DNA of 8,175 bases from Dehalococcoidia bacterium (lineage in GTDB: Bacteria > Chloroflexota > Dehalococcoidia > UBA3495), in assembly GCA_002730485.1 (NCBI GenBank), contig PCAH01000189.1, positions 1 to 8,175 on the forward strand, read 5' to 3'. Shown here piece after piece: positions 1-6,329 of this stretch. Position numbers and translations under genes: made by a program. Positions within the stretch are counted from its first letter, which is position 1, and every line of letters begins with the position of its first letter. Below the pieces are notes generated by a model. The model was not told the origin of the DNA. It made no database searches and saw only the letters and a program-made list of their open reading frames with translations.

Positions 1-79
1 ATGATTCCAGATGCGATTGACGGCGGCAAACCCGTATGCTAACTTTGTTGGCGGAAATAGTCAAAAATTAAGTTTCTTA

Positions 80-100
80 TAGATATTTGTAGATTCTTTG
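80..100. repeat. Tandem imperfect direct repeat, possible operator
   Basis: Two head-to-tail units, TAGATATTTG (80-89) and TAGATTCTTTG (90-100), differ by one inserted base and lie in an AT-rich stretch about 40-60 bases ahead of the regulator start. The spacing of about 10 bases is one helical turn. BldC, a small MerR-like DNA-binding protein, binds head-to-tail direct repeats, and the next gene has a DNA-binding head of that general kind. An autoregulatory site is therefore plausible, but this is inference from two short units. I saw no convincing -35/-10 pair here; only weak 4-of-6 matches to a -10 box (for example TATAGA at 78-83). Confidence 0.35.
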
Positions 101-116
101 GCAATGATCTCCTCAG

Positions 117-130
117 AATCCCCCCGGATT
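117..130. repeat. Small inverted repeat ahead of the regulator start
   Basis: AATCC (117-121) and GGATT (126-130) form a perfect 5-base inverted repeat around a run of four C. It ends 8 bases before the TTG start at 139, so the right arm occupies the place of the ribosome binding site. It could be an operator half-site pair or a weak RNA hairpin. Five base pairs is short, and chance cannot be excluded. Confidence 0.25.
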
Positions 131-138
131 GATTTACC

Positions 139-756
139 TTGGTAGAACTGCAGACGGCCGACAGTCAAATAGCCGATAAATCCCAATGGCTTTCCCTTCG
201 GGATGCCTGCCACCTCCTCGATGTCAGCAACACCACACTTAGACAATGGGCCGATAACGGCTATCTTCGTGTTTACCGCACCCCAGGCGGTCACCGCCGA
301 TTCCTCCGCAGCGACGTTGAATCCTTTGCCAACGCTCCTGAACAGGCACAAGGCCAGGTTCGGGAGGACGCCGTTGAAGGATCAGCCCTCCGCAAGATCC
401 GCCGCCGCCTGGGGCGAAACGATGTCCTCCAACAACCCTGGTATCAGAGCGTGGAAGAAGAGGGCAAAGTGCGCATGCGGCTCTTTGGCCGCCGCCTTCT
501 GTCCCTACTGCTCCAGGAGTCCGGTGCGCGTCGCCGTCGCCAGGAGGTGCTGGAAGAAGCTCACCTGCTAGGACGTGAGTACGGCACGGAGATGTCCGAG
601 CGGGGCGTGACGTTAAAAGACACCATCGAAGCCTTTGTTTTCTTCAGGACCATGGTCCTGGACTCGACCAACCCCGGCGCCTGGGCCAGGATCATAGAAG
701 CCGCGGATCGGGTTCTGGTTGGAATGGCCGATTCGTATGAAGAATCACCCGTATAG
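139..756 (+). CDS. HTH regulator with MerR/excisionase-type DNA-binding head
   Basis: This is a 205-residue predicted cytoplasmic regulator. Residues about 17-63 form a helix-turn-helix of the excisionase/MerR kind: WLSLRDACHLLDVS begins the first helices, TLRQWADNGYL is the recognition part, and RTPGGHRRF is the wing signature. Residues about 64-95 are a charged linker rich in Arg. Residues about 98-200 look helical, with YQSVEEEGKVRMRLFGRRLL, LGREYGTEM and TLKDTIEAFVFFRTMV; I cannot name this domain, though it resembles C-terminal regions of other bacterial HTH sensors. The first usable start after the in-frame TGA at 130-132 is TTG at 139, with only a weak upstream GGATT as binding site. 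As the first gene before a co-oriented haem operon, it may control that operon in response to a haem- or redox-related signal. That role is inferred from position only. No membrane segment is seen. Confidence 0.8.
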   Translation: MVELQTADSQIADKSQWLSLRDACHLLDVSNTTLRQWADNGYLRVYRTPGGHRRFLRSDVESFANAPEQAQGQVREDAVEGSALRKIRRRLGRNDVLQQPWYQSVEEEGKVRMRLFGRRLLSLLLQESGARRRRQEVLEEAHLLGREYGTEMSERGVTLKDTIEAFVFFRTMVLDSTNPGAWARIIEAADRVLVGMADSYEESPV

Positions 757-768
757 CCCTCGTATTGA

Positions 769-784
769 ATAGATAGATAGATAG
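769..784. repeat. ATAG tetranucleotide repeat (four copies)
   Basis: Four perfect ATAG units stand in the 65-base gap between the regulator stop and the next start. The repeat ends about 20 bases before the GGAGGA binding site at 805-810 of the ahbA-ahbB gene. It contains the same TAGAT core seen in the direct repeat at 80-100. Repeats of this kind can change in copy number by slippage, which here would alter promoter or leader spacing rather than a reading frame. No promoter is clear in this gap. Confidence 0.7.
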
Positions 785-821
785 AAAATCATTCAGACTC
801 ATCTGGAGGACCAAAACAGCT

Positions 822-1910
822 ATGGATAACATCGACCGCGAGCTGTTAAACAAGATTCAAGCCCCCTTCCCCATGGTTGATCAGCCGTATCAGCAGCTTG
901 GAGAAGAGGTGGGCGCCACTGAACAGGAAGTGATCGACCGTTTGACGGAACTAAAACGGACCAACGTCCTGCGCCAGATCAGCGCCATCTTTGACACCCG
1001 CCGCCTGGGGTTCAAGACCACCCTGGTGGCCGTGGCCTACGAGCCGGAAGAGCTGCATAAAGCGGCGTTAGAGATCAATAAGCACCCCGGCGTCAGCCAC
1101 AACTACGCCAGGGAAGGGTCCTATTACAACCTGTGGTTCACCCTGGCCGTGCCCCCAGAGCACGACCTGGCCGCCACCGCTGAGTACATGGCCCGCAAGA
1201 CCGGCGCCCTAGAACAGCGTTTGATGCCTACAAAACGGTTCTTCAAGATTGGCGTCAACTTTGATATGGTCAAGAAGAAGGGCTCGTCATTCAACTTCAG
1301 TCCGGACAACGTTAAAACCGACCAATCCGGCGGCGAAAACGCTGCCGATAAAGCCGCCGCCGAATCCTGGAACCAGGCGGTTCCGGTCACGGATTTCGAA
1401 AAAGAAACCATCCGCCAGATGCAAGAAGACCTTGCGCTGGTTCCCAGACCCTTTGACGATCTAGCCAAGGACCTAGGCATCTCAACCGAAGACCTGTTCG
1501 CCATGGCCAAAGACTTCCAGGAACGTCGCATAATGCGCCGCTACAGCGCGGTGCTTCATCACCGCCGGTCGGGATTCAGGGCCAACGCGATGATCGTCTG
1601 GAAGGTACCAGAGGAACGATCCGAGGAAGTAGGCCTGACCATGGCGGCCCACAACGCCGTGACCCATTGCTACGAACGGCCAACCTTCCCTGACTGGCCC
1701 TACACCCATTTCACCATGGTCCACGCAACCACGCCTGAAGGGTGCGAAGAGATCAACAATGAAATCAGTGAGGCCACGGGAATAACCGAACGCCTGGTGC
1801 TCTACAGCACCCGGGAATACAAGAAGACTAGGGTGCGCTATTTCGTGCCAGATTATGACAACTACCTGGAAACCGAAAAACCCGATGCCGCCATTTCGGC
1901 ACAATCCTAG
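822..1910 (+). CDS. ahbA-ahbB: Fused sirohaem decarboxylase AhbA-AhbB
   Basis: This 362-residue protein has two tandem Lrp/AsnC-like halves. The N half (about 1-150) has a winged-helix start, DRELLNKIQ, then a ligand domain with VSHNYARE and YYNLWFTLAVPP (91-112), which fits AhbA. The C half (about 188-345) has LVPRPFDDLAKDLGIS, then HHRRSGFRANAMIVWKVPEE, THCYERP and DWPYTHFTMVH (281-301), and ends with YSTREYKKTRVRYF, which fits AhbB. A hydrophilic Ala/Lys/Asp-rich linker (about 151-187) joins them. AhbA and AhbB are usually separate and act as a heterodimer, removing two acetate carboxyls from sirohaem to give 12,18-didecarboxysirohaem. The paralogous NirD/L and NirG/H proteins do the same in haem d1 synthesis and can also be fused. 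No haem d1 genes are in this window, and the sirC-hemC-cobA neighbours fit sirohaem-dependent haem synthesis. The ATG follows GGAGGA with 11 bases spacing. Confidence 0.88.
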   Translation: MDNIDRELLNKIQAPFPMVDQPYQQLGEEVGATEQEVIDRLTELKRTNVLRQISAIFDTRRLGFKTTLVAVAYEPEELHKAALEINKHPGVSHNYAREGSYYNLWFTLAVPPEHDLAATAEYMARKTGALEQRLMPTKRFFKIGVNFDMVKKKGSSFNFSPDNVKTDQSGGENAADKAAAESWNQAVPVTDFEKETIRQMQEDLALVPRPFDDLAKDLGISTEDLFAMAKDFQERRIMRRYSAVLHHRRSGFRANAMIVWKVPEERSEEVGLTMAAHNAVTHCYERPTFPDWPYTHFTMVHATTPEGCEEINNEISEATGITERLVLYSTREYKKTRVRYFVPDYDNYLETEKPDAAISAQS

Positions 1911-1968
1911 AGAAACCCAAAAAGACCCAAAAACCTTGCGGACGACAAGTATCTAGACTAGGGAGCTA

Positions 1969-2718
1969 ATGGCCACTTTTTACCCCGTTTTCCTAAACCT
2001 AACCGGACGCCGCTGCGTCATCATCGGTGGTGGAAAGGTCGCTGAAGGCAAGATTGCAAAGCTGCTGGAATCGGCGGCCAAGATCATCGTCATCAGCTCA
2101 GACGCCACCCAGGGAATCCGTGACTTCGCCCAGGACGGCAAGATTGAGCTCGATTTGCGCAAGTATCAACCTGGTGACCTGCAAGGTGCGTTCTTAGCAA
2201 TCGCGGCAACCAATGACCGAGTGGTCAACCAAGAGATCTTCGAAGAAGCGGAAGGGCAGGGCATCTTGCTGAACGCCGTGGATGACATGCCTCGCTGTTC
2301 GTTCATCGCTCCATCCGTCGTGGCCAAGGGCCCGGTAACCGTGGCTATCTCCACCGGAGGCGCCAGCCCCGCTCTGGCCCGCAAGCTGCGCGAGAACATG
2401 GAAGTATCCTCGGTGCTGGATTGGGCCGAAGCCACCAGTGTGCTCTTCAAGGCCCGACAGATCATCAAAGAAAAGAAAGTCGCCATCGACCCGCAACGAT
2501 GGCAGTGCTGCATGACCGATGAGATTCTGAAAATGGCCCAAGACGGCCAGGAAGAAAAAGCACTGGAGACCCTGATGGACAGCCTGTTGAGCAAGGATTC
2601 CAACGGCAAATGCTCCAATGTGGCGGAATGTGTTTCCGGTGGCTGTCAGATTCGTAGATCCGCCTTCTCTGAAAGTTCTCAGAACCAAGGTCGCCTGGCC
2701 CAAACCGCGGGGGATTAA
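1969..2718 (+). CDS. sirC: Precorrin-2 dehydrogenase (SirC/CysG-N/Met8 family)
   Basis: This 249-residue cytoplasmic enzyme oxidises precorrin-2 to sirohydrochlorin with NAD+. It opens with YPVFLNLTGRRCVIIGGGKV (5-24), the family's Rossmann dinucleotide-binding start, followed by AIAATND (78-83 region), the NAVDDMPRCSFIAPSVV segment (102-118) that carries the conserved active-site Asp region, and the VAISTGGASPALARKLRE motif (125-142). The helical C-terminal domain reaches about residue 208. Residues about 209-249 are an extra hydrophilic tail with Cys215, Cys221 and Cys226; a CysCys pair is at 180-181. Some family members (Met8p, CysG) also insert iron, whereas bacterial SirC often does not; which applies here cannot be read from sequence. 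GGGAG lies only 3 bases before the ATG, a short spacing. The stop is 4 bases ahead of the hemC start, so translation of the two is probably coupled. Confidence 0.9.
   Translation: MATFYPVFLNLTGRRCVIIGGGKVAEGKIAKLLESAAKIIVISSDATQGIRDFAQDGKIELDLRKYQPGDLQGAFLAIAATNDRVVNQEIFEEAEGQGILLNAVDDMPRCSFIAPSVVAKGPVTVAISTGGASPALARKLRENMEVSSVLDWAEATSVLFKARQIIKEKKVAIDPQRWQCCMTDEILKMAQDGQEEKALETLMDSLLSKDSNGKCSNVAECVSGGCQIRRSAFSESSQNQGRLAQTAGD
2709..2714 (+). promoter_or_regulatory. Ribosome binding site that sets the hemC TTG start
   Basis: GGGGGA sits inside the last codons of the sirC-like gene, 8 bases before TTG at 2723. It supports that TTG as the hemC start rather than the in-frame ATG at 2618, which would add 35 residues unlike HemC and overlap the previous gene by about 100 bases. 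Confidence 0.6.
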
Positions 2719-2722
2719 TCGC

Positions 2723-3688
2723 TTGACTCTCAGCGATTCAGAATACAATTCTGGTCCGGCCCTCAAGGTTGGGAGTCGTGGCAGCGCTCTGGCTCTGATC
2801 CAAGACCATGTCGTGATCAGCCGGTTGAAGGCCAACAGTCCCAACCTCAATTTCGAGGTTGATACTGTCCGGACCAGAGGCGACGCTGATCAGACCTCCC
2901 GCCTCGCCGGTATGGGCCTGGGCATCTTCGTCAAAGAACTTGAAGAGGAGCTTCTGAGCGGCAAGCTGGACATCGCCGTGCACAGCCTCAAAGACATGCC
3001 CACACTCCTGGCCGATGGCCTGGTGCTGGGAGCAGTGCTATCCAGGGAAGACCCGAGAGACGTGCTGGTGAACCGGTTCGGCTCTCCTCTTGATGGCCTA
3101 GCCGAGGGCACCAAGATCGGCACCAGCAGCCCCCGCCGCGCCGCCCAACTAATGATGTTTGCCCCCCAGGTGGAGATCGTCTCAATCAGGGGCAACGTGG
3201 AAACCAGACTGAGAAAAGCCCAGGGCGATGAGGCAGACGGGGCAATCCTGGCCGCCGCCGGCATGATTCGGCTGGGGCTAGCAGATCAGATAACAGAGTA
3301 TCTAGCGGCGACAAAGTTCGTGCCACCGCCGGGGCAGGGAATCCTGGCTGTGGAAGCCCGAGCTGACGACCATCACATGCTGGAACTGCTATCAGCCATT
3401 GATGACCCGGACACCAGATACGAAGCCACCGCCGAAAGGGCTTTTCTGGAGAGACTGGGCGGCGGTTGCAGCGTGCCAGTGGGCGCATTTGCCCAGTGCA
3501 CCGACAACACCATAAAGATGACCATCTTCATGAGCACAGAAGACGGGCAAAAGAACTTCACATCTGAAGTCAGCGGGCCTAAAACCGACCCCCTGGCGCT
3601 GGCCACCGAAGCGTTTCGAGTCCTGGAAGAGGACGGCGGCGCTGACTTGGTAGCCGTGGCCAGGGCCAATCAGGCGTACCGAGCGTAA
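2723..3688 (+). CDS. hemC: Hydroxymethylbilane synthase (porphobilinogen deaminase)
   Basis: The enzyme joins four porphobilinogen units into hydroxymethylbilane in the cytoplasm. With the TTG start it has 321 residues, close to the usual 300-320. Visible motifs are LKVGSRGSALAL (14-25), VRTRGD (49-54), GIFVKELEEELL (67-78), the HSLKDMP segment (87-93) with catalytic Asp91, GTSSPRRAAQL (133-143), IRGNVETRL (155-163), and PPPGQGILAVE (201-211). The dipyrromethane cofactor attaches to Cys249 in ERLGGGCSVPVGA. All expected active-site elements are present. The TTG is preferred because it has a GGGGGA binding site and restores the family's normal N-terminus; an upstream ATG at 2618 stays open only because the frame happens to lack stops within the sirC-like gene. 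In many bacteria hemA precedes hemC, but here it does not. Confidence 0.95.
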   Translation: MTLSDSEYNSGPALKVGSRGSALALIQDHVVISRLKANSPNLNFEVDTVRTRGDADQTSRLAGMGLGIFVKELEEELLSGKLDIAVHSLKDMPTLLADGLVLGAVLSREDPRDVLVNRFGSPLDGLAEGTKIGTSSPRRAAQLMMFAPQVEIVSIRGNVETRLRKAQGDEADGAILAAAGMIRLGLADQITEYLAATKFVPPPGQGILAVEARADDHHMLELLSAIDDPDTRYEATAERAFLERLGGGCSVPVGAFAQCTDNTIKMTIFMSTEDGQKNFTSEVSGPKTDPLALATEAFRVLEEDGGADLVAVARANQAYRA

Positions 3689-3727
3689 TTATTGCTCTAA
3701 TGAGCATCTCCATATTCGGCGTTATCT

Positions 3728-3731
3728 AGGA
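3728..3731 (+). promoter_or_regulatory. Ribosome binding site for the cobA-hemD TTG start
   Basis: AGGA ends 7 bases before TTG at 3739. The nearer ATG at 3732 is in another frame and reads only five codons to TAA at 3747-3749, so the TTG, which gives a complete CobA N-terminus, is the better start. Confidence 0.55.
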
Positions 3732-3738
3732 ATGAAAT

Positions 3739-5265
3739 TTGACCGGTAAAGTCTATTTGGTGGGAGCTGGACCCGGTGACCCCGGACTAATCACCGTTAA
3801 GGGAATGCAGGCGTTGCAGGAGGCCCAAGTGGTCGTCTATGACCGCCTGGTCGACCCCGCGCAACTGAAGGCAGTGCCCAAGGACGCGGAACTGATATTC
3901 GTGGGCAAGGCCAGAGGGCGGCAGCAGCTGACACAACCGGAGATCAACCAGTTGCTGGTGGACAAGGCGGCCCAGGGATTGAACGTTGTTCGTCTCAAGG
4001 GCGGTGACCCGTTCGTGTTTGGTCGTGGCGGCGAAGAAGCCCTGGAATTAAAGGCCAACGACCTCCCCTATGAGATCGTCCCCGGCGTGACTTCTGCCAT
4101 CGCGGCCCTCGCCTACGCGGGGATTCCCATAACCCATAGGGGCATTTCCACCACCTTTACCGTGGTGAGCGGCAGCGAAGACCCCTCTAAGCCTGAATCG
4201 ACCATCCCCTGGGATGTCCTGGCCAAGAACGGCGGCACCTTGGTGGTGCTGATGGGCTGGAAATCCCTCGAAACCATCCTCGCCACCCTTGAGGAGAACG
4301 GACTGGCTCCTACAACTCCCGCCGCCCTCGTCCAATGGGGAACCTGGAGCGACCAGAAGACGGTCACCGGCAACATCAAGAACATATTGGAACTGGGCAC
4401 GGCTGCTGGACTCTCCGCGCCCGTGATCACGGTCATCGGCGACGTGGTCAACCTCAGGGAAGACCTTTCCTGGTTCGACAAACGCCCCCTGTTCGGCAAG
4501 CGCGTGCTGAACACCCGCTCCCGTTCCCAGGCTTCCAGACTGCAAAGTCTTTTGGAACTGGCCGGAGCCAACCCATTGGAACTGCCAACCATTGAGATTG
4601 GGCCACTGGCCGACTTCTCAGAGTTGGACGCCACATTAGAAAAATTGGCCGACTACAAATGGGTGATCTTCGCCAGCGCCAATGCCGTAGAGTCGGTCTT
4701 TGAACGTTTGGAGTTCCAGGGTAAAGACGCCCGCGCTCTGGCTGGAACCACAATTGGAGCCATCGGCCCGGCCACCGCCCAAGCCCTGGCCCGGCGGGGT
4801 ATCACCGCTGATTTCGTGCCCAAACGCTCCATCTCATCGGAGATTTTGAAAGAACTATCAAGCCGCGATTGGAACGGTGTCCCGGTGCTGCTTCCCGCGG
4901 CCGACATTGGTCGGGATGAACTCGAGAAAGGCTTGGCCCAGATGGGGGCCACGGTCAACCGCCTAGCCGCCTACCGGAACGTGCCTGTTGCCGGAACCAG
5001 CGACCTGGCCAAACAAGCTTTCATCGACGGCGTTGATGTCGTAACCTTTACAAGCTCATCCACCGTAAGAAACTTGGTTGAGATGTTGGGCGCGGACCGA
5101 AAGGCCTTAGAAGACAGCTTCATCGCCTGCATCGGCCCGATAACCGCTGCCACCGCCCGCGAATTGGGTCTGCGGGTGGGTTTGGAAGCATCAGAGCACA
5201 CTGTGGAAGGCCTGGTGGACGCCCTGGTCAACCATTTTGCGACCGGCGAGGTTTCCCACGCCTAG
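3739..5265 (+). CDS. cobA-hemD: Uroporphyrinogen-III C-methyltransferase / uroporphyrinogen-III synthase fusion
   Basis: This 508-residue bifunctional enzyme has two domains. Residues about 1-245 are the SAM-dependent methyltransferase (CobA/SUMT), which adds methyl groups at C-2 and C-7 of uroporphyrinogen III to make precorrin-2. It shows VYLVGAGPGDPGLITVKG (5-22), VVRLKGGDPFVFGRGGEE (83-100) and IVPGVTSAIAALAYAGIPIT (113-132). Residues about 250-500 are HemD, which cyclises hydroxymethylbilane to uroporphyrinogen III. It shows VLNTRSRSQ (256-264), VIFASANAVESVF (309-321), AIGPATAQAL (341-350), VVTFTSSSTVRNLVE (434-448) and EHTVEGLVDAL (486-496). HemD sequences vary greatly, so that half rests on the domain order and these short motifs. 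The same fusion order is known in Clostridia and Chloroflexota. It channels the hemC product straight to the sirohaem branch. The 50-base gap after hemC has no terminator. Confidence 0.94.
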   Translation: MTGKVYLVGAGPGDPGLITVKGMQALQEAQVVVYDRLVDPAQLKAVPKDAELIFVGKARGRQQLTQPEINQLLVDKAAQGLNVVRLKGGDPFVFGRGGEEALELKANDLPYEIVPGVTSAIAALAYAGIPITHRGISTTFTVVSGSEDPSKPESTIPWDVLAKNGGTLVVLMGWKSLETILATLEENGLAPTTPAALVQWGTWSDQKTVTGNIKNILELGTAAGLSAPVITVIGDVVNLREDLSWFDKRPLFGKRVLNTRSRSQASRLQSLLELAGANPLELPTIEIGPLADFSELDATLEKLADYKWVIFASANAVESVFERLEFQGKDARALAGTTIGAIGPATAQALARRGITADFVPKRSISSEILKELSSRDWNGVPVLLPAADIGRDELEKGLAQMGATVNRLAAYRNVPVAGTSDLAKQAFIDGVDVVTFTSSSTVRNLVEMLGADRKALEDSFIACIGPITAATARELGLRVGLEASEHTVEGLVDALVNHFATGEVSHA

Positions 5266-5311
5266 AATCTAGTACCCAGCCTCTAAAAGTAACCCAGGAG
5301 AATAGGACGTC

Positions 5312-6295
5312 ATGACCAGCTTTCCCGACTCACGGTTGCGCCGATTGCGCGGTACCGAGTCCATGCGCAACATGGCCAGAGAGACCCGCCTGACCGCCAA
5401 AGAGTTTGTCTATCCGGTGTTCGTCGCCCACGGCTCCGGCGTGAAAGAGGCCATTGAACCCATGCCTGGACAGTTCCAGATGTCCCTGGATGTCCTCTCT
5501 GAGGAAGTTGGGGAAGCGGTCGAATTGGGAATCCCCTCGGTGCTGCTGTTTGGTCTGCCGGCTGAAAAAGACCCGCTGGGGCTGGAGGGTTACGACCCCG
5601 AAGGCATCGTCCAAGAAGCGGTGCGCATGATCAAGAAGAATCACCCGGCCATGATGGTGGTCACCGACGTGTGCATGTGTGAGTACACCGACCACGGCCA
5701 CTGCGGCGTGATCGATAACGGCAAGGTGGACAACGACCAGACCCTGGAGCTGCTGGGCAAGACCGCCGTGTCCCACGTACAGGCTGGAGCCGACCTCCCC
5801 GCGCCTTCCGCCATGATGGACGGTCAGGTCTGGGCCATTCGCCAGGCATTGAACGACCACGGCTACGAGGACACGCCCGTCATGGGTTATGCGGCCAAGT
5901 ATTCTTCGGGGTTTTACGGGCCATTCCGGGAGGCCGCTGGCTCCACACCACAGTTCGGCGACCGCAAGAGCTACCAGATGGACCCGGCCAACGCTCGCAT
6001 GGCCATGCGTGAGATCGAGGCTGACATCGCCGAAGGCGCCGACATTGTCATGGTTAAGCCCGCCCTGTCGTATCTGGACGTGATCCGGCAGGCCAAAGAC
6101 CGGTTCGACCTGCCCTTGGCCGCCTATAATGTCAGCGGCGAGTACTCAATGATCAAAGCCGCCGCATCCCTTGGCTGGGTCGACGAGAAAGCCGTGACCT
6201 TGGAAGTACTAACCTCCATCAAGCGCGCCGGCGCAGACACGATCCTCACCTACCATGCCAAAGAAGTGGCGAAATGGCTGAAAGAGACTGAGTAG
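5312..6295 (+). CDS. hemB: Delta-aminolevulinic acid dehydratase (porphobilinogen synthase), zinc type
   Basis: This 327-residue cytoplasmic enzyme condenses two 5-aminolevulinate molecules to porphobilinogen; the length is normal. The N-terminus has RLRRLRGTESMRNMARET (8-25) and YPVFVAHGSG (34-43). The segment DVCMCEYTDHGHCG (119-132) keeps Cys121, Cys123 and Cys131, the triad that marks the Zn2+-dependent class rather than the Mg2+-only class with Asp and Ala at these sites. Schiff-base lysines are Lys196 in YAAKYSSGFYGPF and Lys249 in VMVKP. APSAMMDGQV resembles the E. coli form, and GDRKSYQMDPAN and YNVSGEYSMIKAA are also present. The ATG has AGGAG 11 bases upstream and AGGA closer at 5304-5307. 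It lies 46 bases after cobA-hemD and 34 before hemL, consistent with one transcript. Confidence 0.97.
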   Translation: MTSFPDSRLRRLRGTESMRNMARETRLTAKEFVYPVFVAHGSGVKEAIEPMPGQFQMSLDVLSEEVGEAVELGIPSVLLFGLPAEKDPLGLEGYDPEGIVQEAVRMIKKNHPAMMVVTDVCMCEYTDHGHCGVIDNGKVDNDQTLELLGKTAVSHVQAGADLPAPSAMMDGQVWAIRQALNDHGYEDTPVMGYAAKYSSGFYGPFREAAGSTPQFGDRKSYQMDPANARMAMREIEADIAEGADIVMVKPALSYLDVIRQAKDRFDLPLAAYNVSGEYSMIKAAASLGWVDEKAVTLEVLTSIKRAGADTILTYHAKEVAKWLKETE

Positions 6296-6329
6296 TCACT
6301 GAACTCCCAATATTTAATCAGGACACCGA

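Noticed and set aside
1..42. Thirteen open codons ending in TAA at 40-42, possibly the tail of an upstream gene
   Set aside because: Too short to recognise or to tell from chance; the window edge hides any further context.
61..351. A 96-codon - strand frame across the leader and the regulator
   Set aside because: It overlaps the conserved helix-turn-helix coding segment and has no recognisable motif.
822..1910. Plain Lrp/AsnC transcription regulator
   Set aside because: Both halves carry the sirohaem decarboxylase signatures, and the tandem layout and neighbours fit an enzyme.
2618..2722. Longer hemC from the ATG at 2618
   Set aside because: The extra 35 residues are unlike HemC, overlap the sirC-like gene by about 100 bases, and a TTG with a GGGGGA site gives the normal length.
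3693..3706. Hairpin TGCTC-TAAT-GAGCA after hemC as a terminator
   Set aside because: Only five base pairs and no T-run follow; it would not end transcription within the operon.
4048..4634. Long open frames on the - strand opposite cobA-hemD (165 and 173 codons)
   Set aside because: They overlap a well-supported fusion gene, show no recognisable domain, and are expected in G+C-rich coding DNA.
5330..5860. A 176-codon - strand frame opposite hemB
   Set aside because: It is His/Val-rich without family motifs and mirrors conserved hemB codons.
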